Part shown: positions 1 to 5,969 of the stretch, piece after piece
How the letters are laid out: each line of letters begins with the position of its first letter
Position numbering within the stretch: the first letter of the stretch is position 1
Origin: an uncultured Roseburia sp.
Lineage (GTDB): Bacteria > Bacillota > Clostridia > Lachnospirales > Lachnospiraceae
DNA length: 10,811 bases
Direction of reading: 5' to 3'
NCBI GenBank assembly: GCA_910584215.1
Contig: CAJTYI010000033.1
Location: forward strand, 18,195 to 29,005
Notes under the pieces: generated by a model
Database searches by the model: none
Told to the model about the DNA's origin: nothing
What the model saw: the letters and a program-made list of their open reading frames with translations, nothing else
Made by a program: the position numbers and the translations under genes

Positions 1-163
1 CGCCCGCCGTCAGGCGGTTTTCGCTCCGATAATCGCCCGCCCCTTGCGGGTTTATTTCATCCAAGATTGGTTTGACTATATCGGAATGAAAATGCAGTTG
101 TATATCGGCCTCATTTTGAAAACGGTTCTTCTTAAAATTATATTTTAATTCTTGTAAATTCAT
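1..163 (-). CDS. Partial unknown protein, N-terminal 54 residues, running off the left edge
   Basis: An ATG at 163-161 opens a frame that stays open for 54 codons to the window edge. It begins MNLQELKYNFKKNRF and later contains HFHSDIVKPILDEINP and DYRSENRLTAG. The start overlaps the TGA of the upstream YitT gene in the classic ATGA arrangement. A GAGG element (complement of 171-174) sits 7 bases before it, so translational coupling is likely. The first codons are AT-rich (AAT TTA CAA GAA TTA AAA TAT), unlike the GC-rich third positions of the neighbours, which may indicate a different origin. The charged N-terminus followed by a DIVKPIL-type segment and SEN..TAG faintly recalls N-terminal nuclease-like regions of restriction-modification enzymes. 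That is an impression, not an identification, and no catalytic motif falls inside the visible part. The coding call is fairly firm; the function is unknown. Confidence 0.7.
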   Translation of the reverse strand, partial: MNLQELKYNFKKNRFQNEADIQLHFHSDIVKPILDEINPQGAGDYRSENRLTAG

Positions 164-1056
164 TTCTTTTCCTCGATAAATCCTTCTCCGAATACTTCGC
201 TGGTCTCAGTCAGCATCACAAAGGCCTCCTTATCCACCTCATGTACAATCCCTTTTACAATATACGCCTGCTTGCTTGAGCAGGCGCAGAGCAGCACATC
301 TTTTTTCTCTTTCGTATAACTTCCGATCGCCGTGATGGCCGTAGACCCCCTGCCCGTGATCTGCGCTATCTTTTCGGCCACCGCAGCGCCGTGCTCCGTG
401 ATAACGATCGCCAGCGTCCCCGCTCCCATACCGTACATAATCTTATCGATCACCAGCGAAGTTCCCAGCGTAGAGATCAAACCGTAGAGCACTGCATCCA
501 CATTTCCGAATACCAGGCCCCCCAGCCCGATAATCACCAGATCAATCATCATGGTGACCACACCGATGGAAACATGCGGTTTTAAAGCCTTGACTGTCAT
601 GATAAGAAAATCTGTTCCGCCGGAAGAAGTCCCCCTCATATAAAACAGTGTCAGTCCCGCCCCCAAAAACATGCCGGCATAGAGCGCCGCCAGAATAGTC
701 GAACCGGTGTAAGGCGTTGTATAAGGAAATATTACGTCCAAAATAATGGTGTTTAGAAGCATCGTGCGCACCGTTTTCATTAAAAAGTATTTTCCGACAA
801 ACTTGTAGCTAAATATGACAAACGGTATATTTAAAATCAAGGTAACGGTTCCGATCGGAAGAGCGCTGACATGATTGATAATCAGCGCCAACCCTGACAG
901 GCCGCCAGGCGCAAAGTTCCCCATCCTGGCAAACGTGTAGATGCCCACGGCATACAATATACTCCCAGCGATATCGTAGACGACATCAAGCAGTGCTCTT
1001 TTTATTTTGGTGCGATTCATCATAGATTTCAAAGCTGCTACATTCCTTTTTATCAA
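160..1056 (-). CDS. YitT family membrane protein (DUF161 membrane domain plus C-terminal DUF2179)
   Basis: Integral membrane protein of about 298 residues. Hydrophobic segments cover roughly residues 26-45, 52-84, 98-112, 120-140, 163-184 and 188-208, and the family hallmark RGTSSGGTDFL lies at 141-151. A soluble C-terminal domain (about 214-292) matches DUF2179: GRGST, GSYTKEKKDVLLC, an aspartate before AFV (DKEAFV), and the closing EVFGEGF. YitT proteins are widespread in Firmicutes; their transport or regulatory role is unsettled, so no substrate is proposed. The chosen start is a TTG at 1056 preceded by AAAGGA about 10 bases upstream. Two ATGs at 1023 and 1020 are alternatives but lack a well-placed ribosome site. 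It lies 57 bases after the FNT channel gene with no promoter or terminator I can see between them, so co-transcription is likely. Its stop overlaps the start of the next gene. Family assignment is firm, start codon moderate. Confidence 0.93.
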   Translation of the reverse strand: MIKRNVAALKSMMNRTKIKRALLDVVYDIAGSILYAVGIYTFARMGNFAPGGLSGLALIINHVSALPIGTVTLILNIPFVIFSYKFVGKYFLMKTVRTMLLNTIILDVIFPYTTPYTGSTILAALYAGMFLGAGLTLFYMRGTSSGGTDFLIMTVKALKPHVSIGVVTMMIDLVIIGLGGLVFGNVDAVLYGLISTLGTSLVIDKIMYGMGAGTLAIVITEHGAAVAEKIAQITGRGSTAITAIGSYTKEKKDVLLCACSSKQAYIVKGIVHEVDKEAFVMLTETSEVFGEGFIEEKK

Positions 1057-1113
1057 TATTTTTCCATCCTTTAATATAACATCTCCAAAATCGCAAAACT
1101 TATGAATACCGCT

Positions 1114-1872
1114 CTATTTTGTGCTCATCAGTTTAAGAGGAAGCGCGAGCAGAATAGCGCCGCCGACCATATTTCCCGCCGTCACAAACAGCATATGCCG
1201 CAAAATATCTAAGATTTTAATATCCTCAAACATCATCCATGCGATAGAAAACGTCCCCATATTGGCCACACAGTGTTCAAAACCTGCCAGCACAAAGGTC
1301 ATGATAACGCAGAACATAATCACCATCTTTCCGCTCTCGGACTTAAGCCGTGTCCCCGTCCACACGGCAAGGCAGACCAGAAAATTGCACATAATTCCTC
1401 TTAAAAACAATTGCAGCGCGGGGGTCGCAAGCTTTCCATAGATGAAACTGCTGTAATAATCCATCAAGACTGCCCTAGAAGCGCCGCTGGCGATAAAGAG
1501 CGCTGACATAAAAGCCGTACCGATAAAATTGCCTATGTAACTTACCAGCCAAACACGGCAGACGTCGATAGCGGACACTTCTCTGTGGTAGAAGCCAATC
1601 GCCATCGTCAGATTGTTCCCCGTAAAAAGTTCCGCACCGATGAACACCACCAAAATGATGGCGATGCCAAACAGCAGAGCGCTAAACACCTTGCCCCATT
1701 CCGGCGTCACCGGATAGAGCACGGCCGCCGTCACGTTGGACAGCATCACCGCCACCATAATATAAAATCCCGCCATAATCGAGCGCAGCAGATACTTGCC
1801 GGCATGTTTACGGCACACTTCCGCTTTTCCGGAAGCAGCCTGTGAAACCTGATTAATGTCACTGATAAGCAT
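1114..1872 (-). CDS. Formate/nitrite transporter family (FocA/NirC) channel
   Basis: A 252-residue member of the FNT family, pentameric aquaporin-like channels that pass formate, nitrite or hydrosulfide. Visible signatures are GAELFTGNN (79-87), FLRGIMCNFLVCLAVW (156-171, second half-helix region) and FEHCVANM (198-205) with the central histidine H200 that lines the pore. Six hydrophobic helices fit the family fold and the length is normal. An in-frame ATG lies 12 bases further upstream (1884), but GGGAGAGG (complement of 1875-1882) sits 5 bases before the ATG at 1872 and nothing comparable precedes the upper one, so I use 1872. The gene has its own promoter and a structured leader, and YitT follows it. 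In a fermenting butyrate producer formate export is the most natural role. FocA, NirC and HSC subtypes cannot be told apart by eye, so no symbol is given. Confidence 0.93.
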   Translation of the reverse strand: MLISDINQVSQAASGKAEVCRKHAGKYLLRSIMAGFYIMVAVMLSNVTAAVLYPVTPEWGKVFSALLFGIAIILVVFIGAELFTGNNLTMAIGFYHREVSAIDVCRVWLVSYIGNFIGTAFMSALFIASGASRAVLMDYYSSFIYGKLATPALQLFLRGIMCNFLVCLAVWTGTRLKSESGKMVIMFCVIMTFVLAGFEHCVANMGTFSIAWMMFEDIKILDILRHMLFVTAGNMVGGAILLALPLKLMSTK

Positions 1873-1932
1873 AGCCTCTCCCATCCAATACTACTATTTT
1901 ATCGATCTAATTCCCCAAAAACATCCCATCGC

Positions 1933-1956
1933 CGGCTGTCGGTTGCCCCACAGCCG
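1933..1956 (-). promoter_or_regulatory. Stable hairpin in the leader of the FNT channel gene
   Basis: On the minus strand CGGCTGT pairs with ACAGCCG (7 bp). Inside, after a G/G mismatch, GG pairs with CC around a GCAA tetraloop of GNRA type. It starts about 5 bases after the predicted transcription start and ends about 60 bases before the start codon. A T5 run (complement of 1915-1919) comes 13 bases after the stem, too far for a normal intrinsic terminator. I do not recognise a known riboswitch class. It may be a stabilising 5' hairpin or part of an attenuator. Confidence 0.5.
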
Positions 1957-1967
1957 CATACAGTTTT

Positions 1968-1996
1968 ATTTTAGCATTTACAATTTGGCATTTCAA
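1968..1996 (-). promoter_or_regulatory. Sigma-A type promoter of the FNT channel gene
   Basis: Minus strand: -35 box TTGAAA (complement of 1991-1996), 17-base spacer, -10 box TAAAAT (complement of 1968-1973). Transcription would start near 1961, giving a leader of about 90 bases that contains the hairpin at 1933-1956. Both boxes match the consensus at 5 of 6 positions and the spacing is ideal. Confidence 0.65.
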
Positions 1997-2022
1997 TACA
2001 TTTATGTACTTCCGGCCCGATG

Positions 2023-2049
2023 AAAAAAGTCGCTACTGTTCACACAGTA
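2023..2049 (-). terminator. Possible second terminator hairpin after the sugar kinase
   Basis: Minus strand: TACTGT, loop GTGA, ACAGTA (6 bp, complement of 2034-2049), then GCGAC and a T6 run (complement of 2023-2028). The stem is short and the T run is offset by 5 bases, so it is weaker than the hairpin just upstream of it. The two may act together to separate the kinase from the FNT promoter. Confidence 0.4.
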
Positions 2050-2051
2050 AC

Positions 2052-2089
2052 AAAAGGTCCGAAACCGCAAAACCGATCTCGGACCTTTT
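2052..2089 (-). terminator. Rho-independent terminator of the sugar kinase gene
   Basis: A perfect 11-base inverted repeat: AAAAGGTCCGA at 2052-2062 and TCGGACCTTTT at 2079-2089, with a 16-base loop. On the minus strand the GC stem is followed by TTTT, about 55 bases after the kinase stop. The A and T tails make it potentially bidirectional. A further imperfect hairpin (AGCG...TATC against GATA...CGCT, about 2100-2126) lies between the stop and this terminator. Confidence 0.85.
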
Positions 2090-2144
2090 ATTCACAGCAG
2101 CGCATATCAAACGCGATACGCCGCTCACTTATTCTGTCAAAGCC

Positions 2145-3242
2145 TTATCTCTGCACTCTGGCGCCCGCGCCGCCCATAATGCCTTCCACTTCTTTTCTGC
2201 TAGCCATCGTGGTGTCGCCCGGCGTTGTCATTGCCAGCGCACCGTGCGCCGCACCGTAATTGACAGCAGCCTCCGCGTCACCGGTAGTCATCAGGCCGTA
2301 AATCAGTCCGGATGCGAACGAATCGCCGCCGCCTACACGGTCCATAATCTCAAGGCCCTTGTAGTCTTTCGCCTTGTACACCTCGCCGTCTGCCCAGCAG
2401 ATCGCACTCCAGTCGTTGACCGTAGCCGTCTTTACCTCGCGCAGTGTGGTAGCTACCGCCTTAAAGTTCGGGTATGCTTTCGCAGCCTCGTTAATCATCT
2501 TCTTGTAACCGTCAAGATTGAGCTCTTTTAAGTCAGCATCATTTCCCTCAATCTCAAAACCGAGACAAGCCGTGAAATCTTCCTCATTGCCGATCATCAC
2601 GTCGACATATTTTGCGATCTCTTTGTTTACTTCCTGTGCCTTTGCCTGTCCGCCAATTGCGCTCCACATGGAGGGGCGGTAATTGAGGTCGTATGACACG
2701 ACGGTGCCGTATTTTTTTGCGGCCTTAATCGCTGCGATAACGGTCTCACAGGACTGCTCCGATAAAGCAGCATAAATGCCGCCGGTGTGCAGCCAGCGCG
2801 CGCCGAGCTCGCCAAAGATGTAATCAAAGTCGAAATCTTCCGGCGTCGCCTTGGAAATCGCCGTATTGGCACGGTCTGAACATCCCACAGCGCCGCGAAT
2901 ACCAAATCCGCGCTCGGTAAAATTGATACCGTTGCGGCAGATTCTTCCGATGCCGTCCGTCTTCATCCATTTGATGAGGGAGGTGTCAACGCCGCCCTGA
3001 AGAATAAAATCCTCCATCAACATACCGACTTCGTTGTCGGCAAACGCAGTGATAACGCCGGTCTTCATGCCAAAGCATCTTCTCAGTCCACGAACGACAT
3101 TATACTCTCCGCCGCCTTCCCATGCACGGAACGATCTCGCGGTGCGGATTCTCCCCTCACCCGGATCTAAGCGCAGCATCACTTCGCCTAACGATACCGC
3201 GTCAAATTTGCACTCCTCTGCCGGTCTTAAATTTAAATCCAT
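2145..3242 (-). CDS. kdgK: PfkB family sugar kinase, probable 2-dehydro-3-deoxygluconate kinase
   Basis: A 365-residue ribokinase/PfkB-fold kinase that most likely phosphorylates 2-keto-3-deoxygluconate to KDPG in uronate (pectin) breakdown. Key parts: SLGEVMLRLDPGEGRI (17-32), typical of the KDG kinase N-terminus; the glycine-rich sugar-binding stretch WEGGGEYNV (41-49); SYDLNYRP (183-190); GNEEDF (218-223); and the signature DRVGGGDSFA (301-310) carrying the catalytic base D307. DRVGGGD in place of the common DTxGAGD is, as I recall, usual for KDG kinases of clostridia. An in-frame start 39 bases upstream is possible, but GGAGG (complement of 3249-3253) sits 6 bases before the ATG at 3242, so I use that. 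The gene is monocistronic, with its own promoter, a tandem repeat upstream and a terminator. No KDPG aldolase or uronate gene lies next to it, so 2-keto-3-deoxygluconate remains the likely rather than proven substrate. Confidence 0.88.
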   Translation of the reverse strand: MDLNLRPAEECKFDAVSLGEVMLRLDPGEGRIRTARSFRAWEGGGEYNVVRGLRRCFGMKTGVITAFADNEVGMLMEDFILQGGVDTSLIKWMKTDGIGRICRNGINFTERGFGIRGAVGCSDRANTAISKATPEDFDFDYIFGELGARWLHTGGIYAALSEQSCETVIAAIKAAKKYGTVVSYDLNYRPSMWSAIGGQAKAQEVNKEIAKYVDVMIGNEEDFTACLGFEIEGNDADLKELNLDGYKKMINEAAKAYPNFKAVATTLREVKTATVNDWSAICWADGEVYKAKDYKGLEIMDRVGGGDSFASGLIYGLMTTGDAEAAVNYGAAHGALAMTTPGDTTMASRKEVEGIMGGAGARVQR

Positions 3243-3261
3243 ATGATACCTCCACTTTCCA

Positions 3262-3277
3262 GTCATCCGCAGATGAC
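3262..3277 (-). promoter_or_regulatory. Small hairpin just before the kinase ribosome binding site
   Basis: Minus strand: GTCATC, loop TGCG, GATGAC; a perfect 6 bp stem ending 8 bases before the GGAGG element (complement of 3249-3253). It leaves the ribosome site free, so an effect on mRNA stability or initiation is possible but not shown. It may also be coincidental. Confidence 0.3.
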
Positions 3278-3336
3278 CCATTTATAATATAGTTTGCGCA
3301 CCTGCAATGAACCGATGCATAAATCCAATTTTTAAC

Positions 3337-3366
3337 ATTATAACACGAAAACGGACCCACATTCAA
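3337..3366 (-). promoter_or_regulatory. Promoter of the sugar kinase gene
   Basis: Minus strand: -35 TTGAAT (complement of 3361-3366), 18-base spacer, perfect -10 TATAAT (complement of 3337-3342). Transcription would start near 3330, leaving a leader of about 88 bases. The tandem repeat at 3371-3418 lies immediately upstream of the -35 box, where an activator would bind. Confidence 0.65.
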
Positions 3367-3370
3367 GCAC

Positions 3371-3418
3371 TTTCTTGGATAAGCCGTCACGCACATTTCT
3401 TGATAAGCCGTCACGCAC
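3371..3418. repeat. Tandem direct repeat between divergent kinase and glycosyltransferase genes
   Basis: Two adjacent copies: 3371-3394 (TTTCTTGGATAAGCC then GTCACGCAC) and 3396-3418 (TTTCTTGATAAGCC then GTCACGCAC). They are identical except for one extra G in the first and are separated by a single A, a period of about 25 bases. This is close to two and a half helical turns rather than an integral number. The pair begins 4 bases upstream of the kinase -35 box and lies about 70 bases upstream of the glycosyltransferase -35 box. It could be a double operator or activator site, or a recent short duplication. Confidence 0.75.
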
Positions 3419-3484
3419 CGCAATAGCTGCCACACATTGATACCTGTATGGCCATAGGTTTTTAGCGTATATGCCAAAATAGGA

Positions 3485-3513
3485 TTGTACTGGCGCACTT
3501 TTTTCGCTATAAT
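3485..3513 (+). promoter_or_regulatory. Promoter of the glycosyltransferase gene
   Basis: -35 box TTGTAC (3485-3490), exact 17-base spacer, perfect -10 box TATAAT (3508-3513). The expected transcription start is near 3520, about 34 bases before the start codon. The TTG within this -35 box could be misread as an upstream start codon, but it would lie outside the transcript. Confidence 0.7.
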
Positions 3514-3553
3514 GTTTGTAGATTATGATATGACACAGCACAAGGAGACGCAC

Positions 3554-4627
3554 ATGCCAACGATCAGTCTATGTATGATTGTGAAAAATGAGGAAGAGGT
3601 TTTGGCGCGATGCCTCGAGAGCATCGCCGATTTGATGGATGAAATCATCATTGTCGACACGGGTTCTTCGGACAGCACCAAAGAAATCGCCGCCCGGTAC
3701 ACACACAAGATCTATGATTACAAGTGGATCAATGACTTCTCGTCAGCGCGCAATTATTCATTCTCGAAAGCGAGCAAAGAATATATCTATGCAGCCGATG
3801 CCGACGAGATTTTAGACAAGGAAAACAGGGAACGCTTTATGCGTTTAAAAAATGTCCTGCTTCCGGAAATTGAGATCGTGCGGATGAAATATGTCACAGA
3901 ATCTGATTATGATCCCATGCTCAACTCAAAAAAAGAATACCGTCCCAAACTTTTCAAACGCCTGCGCACCTTTACCTGGATGGACCCTGTTCACGAGACA
4001 GTCCGCCTGACGCCGGTGATTTTTGACAGTGACATCGAAATCCTGCACAAACCCAAAAATCAACACAGCAAACGTGACTTCTCCATCTTTATCAAAAGTT
4101 TTTGTAGCGACGGGACGTTTTCTCCCAAAATCAGGCGCATGTATGCCAAAGAGTTGTTAAAAACCGGTGATTCCCGGGATTTTGCCGATGCAAAACCCAT
4201 TTTTCTCTCGATATACCGCGATGAAATCGATGAGGAAGCGCGCAAAGAAGCGGCCTGCATCCTCGCGCACGTCTACCGCATGAACGACAACAAGAACGAA
4301 TTTTTTAAGCTCACCATAAAAGATATGCTGACGACCCCCTGTTCGGAAATCTGCTGTGAACTCGGCCATTATTTCGCGAAAGAACAGGATTATTTGGAAG
4401 CGGCATTGTGGTATTACAACGCCGCCTTTGAGACGGAAAGCATTTTAGACATACACACCGGCGGCGACCTGCCGTTAAAAGGTCTGACCGAATGTTACCG
4501 GCAGCTTGTGGAAGCAGAAAAAGAGAAAATGCCCAACGACACTACTTTGATCGAACACTACCAAGCACTCTATGAAGAATACCGCCAGGCCGCCCGCGCC
4601 TGGAAGCTGCCCGTAGAGCTTGTATAA
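3554..4627 (+). CDS. GT2 family glycosyltransferase with helical C-terminal region
   Basis: A 357-residue cytoplasmic glycosyltransferase. The N-terminus has the GT-A pattern of family 2: SLCMIVKNEEEVLARCLES (5-23), IIIVDTGSSDST (31-42), which binds the nucleotide, and the DxD-type metal motif AADADE (80-85). W142 and the DPVHE motif (144-148) follow, as in the SunS-like branch of GT2 enzymes that often carry tetratricopeptide-like helices. From about residue 160 the protein is helical with repeated segments resembling TPR units (ACILAHVYRMND, CCELGHYFAKEQDYLEAALWYYNAAFETES), consistent with that architecture. AAGGAG at 3542-3547 lies 6 bases before the ATG at 3554 and decides the start. The gene stands alone on the plus strand and faces the LtaS-like operon tail to tail. 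Sugar donor and acceptor are unknown; transfer to a protein, peptide or lipid are all possible. Confidence 0.88.
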   Translation: MPTISLCMIVKNEEEVLARCLESIADLMDEIIIVDTGSSDSTKEIAARYTHKIYDYKWINDFSSARNYSFSKASKEYIYAADADEILDKENRERFMRLKNVLLPEIEIVRMKYVTESDYDPMLNSKKEYRPKLFKRLRTFTWMDPVHETVRLTPVIFDSDIEILHKPKNQHSKRDFSIFIKSFCSDGTFSPKIRRMYAKELLKTGDSRDFADAKPIFLSIYRDEIDEEARKEAACILAHVYRMNDNKNEFFKLTIKDMLTTPCSEICCELGHYFAKEQDYLEAALWYYNAAFETESILDIHTGGDLPLKGLTECYRQLVEAEKEKMPNDTTLIEHYQALYEEYRQAARAWKLPVELV

Positions 4628-4700
4628 GCAGCCCAAATTCACGACCGTCCCGCGCGCTTGTTTTTGGCGGTGCGATAATTGCCCTAAGTATTGATACGCG

Positions 4701-5966
4701 CTATCGGCCGAGCGTTCCTGTGGCTAGCACAGAGCAGGGTTCGCTCAGGGTTATATCCTCCCCCTCGACTGTCGTTACGCTTCCGCCGGCTTCTTCCACC
4801 AGCAGCGCGCCCGCCGCGTAATCCCACGGTGAGAGCCGCAGTTCAAAATAGAGTTCCGCTCTGCCGCAGGCAATACTGCACAAATCGAGCGCGGCGGAAC
4901 CGCTTCTTCTCACATCGAGAGCTTTTTCAAAATACTCAAAGGCCATCGCAAAAGACTTCTTTGCAAAATCAGTATGGTAAGGCGACGTCCCAAACAATAC
5001 CAGTCCGCTGGCAAGCGGCTGGCGGGAGACAAAAATCTGCTTTCCATTTCGATAGGCGCCGCATCCCCGCTGCGCCAGAAACATTTCTTCCAGATAAGGA
5101 TTATAGACAATGCCAAGCTCCGTCTTTCCGTCAAGCGTCATGGCCACGGAAATGCAGCTTGCATGATAATCTTTCATAAAATTCGTCGTGCCGTCAATCG
5201 GGTCGACGATAAACGCTTTCCCTGTCGCAACGGAGGCATGCGTCTCCTCTTCCTCCCCGACAAACACCGCGTCGGGTTCAATGCGCAGCAGCCGCTTTCG
5301 CAGTTCACTTTGCACCTGCCTGTCATAGGTAGTGACGAAATTGGCATGTCCGCTTTTTTCGTCCACCATGTCCGCACTGCACACGGCATGTTTGATGATC
5401 TGTCCGCACTGATATACTTCAAAGGCCATACGGGCTAAAGGCGACTTCATCAGCTGCTTTAACACCCGAATTTCCCGCTCCAGCCAGGGAATCGAAGTGA
5501 GCATCCCGGTTTTGATATGTCTGCGTTCCCGCTCTAAGACCGCCTCGTTTTGCTCCAAAGCCTCCGAAAGCGTCAAAAATACTCCCTGCATCTTTAACGC
5601 GCGTTCGTAATCATCAAGCTGTTGTTCTTCCCGCGCATCGCTGCCCAGACAGCAGACGTAGTAGTAAGACTGCATCTGAAAACAATCCCCGCTGCCAAAA
5701 ATATCGTCATTCTGCTCAAACACCGTCCCCACACAGGGCCCGATCACAAGATCGCTATACCCGGTCTCCTCCCGCACCTCGCGCTTTAATGCTTCCCGGT
5801 TCGTCTCGCCGGACTCCACGCCGCCGCCCGGAAATTTGTAATCGCCTTGGTTGGAGGAAACCATCAAAACCTTTTGCCCGCAAAACAGGATCGCGCGCAC
5901 CGCTCTTCTGGCAATCATGCCGCTGCCCTCTTTGTATGCATCCTGAATCAGAGAAAATTCAAACAT
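4701..5966 (-). CDS. Fusion of Nudix hydrolase and inositol-monophosphatase-family phosphatase
   Basis: A 421-residue two-domain enzyme. Residues about 18-145 form a Nudix domain with an intact Nudix box at 48-70: G48, E54, then REVREETGY with R62, E63, E66, E67 and G69. Residues about 165-421 form an inositol-monophosphatase-type domain with all expected metal and phosphate motifs: TTYD (212-215), GEEEE (237-241), VDPIDGTTNF (254-263) and SPWDYAAG (379-386) with D382. A Nudix enzyme cuts a nucleoside diphosphate linked to X; the phosphatase could then remove phosphate from a released sugar, polyol or nucleotide, so consecutive steps are an attractive inference. Neither substrate is known. 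The ATG at 5966 is 3 bases after the LtaS-like stop, with GGGAGGG about 14 bases upstream (complement of 5981-5987). A Met at residue 17 with AGAGG before it is an alternative. I found no clear terminator in the 73 bases after the stop. Confidence 0.9.
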   Translation of the reverse strand: MFEFSLIQDAYKEGSGMIARRAVRAILFCGQKVLMVSSNQGDYKFPGGGVESGETNREALKREVREETGYSDLVIGPCVGTVFEQNDDIFGSGDCFQMQSYYYVCCLGSDAREEQQLDDYERALKMQGVFLTLSEALEQNEAVLERERRHIKTGMLTSIPWLEREIRVLKQLMKSPLARMAFEVYQCGQIIKHAVCSADMVDEKSGHANFVTTYDRQVQSELRKRLLRIEPDAVFVGEEEETHASVATGKAFIVDPIDGTTNFMKDYHASCISVAMTLDGKTELGIVYNPYLEEMFLAQRGCGAYRNGKQIFVSRQPLASGLVLFGTSPYHTDFAKKSFAMAFEYFEKALDVRRSGSAALDLCSIACGRAELYFELRLSPWDYAAGALLVEEAGGSVTTVEGEDITLSEPCSVLATGTLGR

Positions 5967-5969
5967 AAT

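Noticed and set aside
4..60. Two GC-rich hairpins followed by T runs (CCGCC-GTCA-GGCGG and CCCGC-CCCTT-GCGGG) resembling terminators
   Set aside because: They lie inside the open frame of the left-edge gene and the stems are only 5 bp with interrupted T runs, so they are more likely coding sequence than plus-strand terminators.
2004..2531. Long plus-strand frame opposite the sugar kinase
   Set aside because: It is an antisense shadow of the kinase and crosses its terminator; its product has no recognisable motif.
3371..3418. Direct repeats considered as a CRISPR remnant
   Set aside because: There are only two copies with a 1-base gap, so no spacer exists, and no cas gene is in the window.
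3485..3553. Upstream TTG start for the glycosyltransferase, adding 23 residues
   Set aside because: The TTG is itself part of the -35 box and lies before the predicted transcription start. The ATG at 3554 has AAGGAG 6 bases upstream and starts directly at the conserved GT2 N-terminus.
4628..4700. Terminator between the convergent glycosyltransferase and phosphatase genes
   Set aside because: The best stem (ACCGTCC against GGCGGT, with a bulge) has no adjoining T run on either strand, so no terminator is called.
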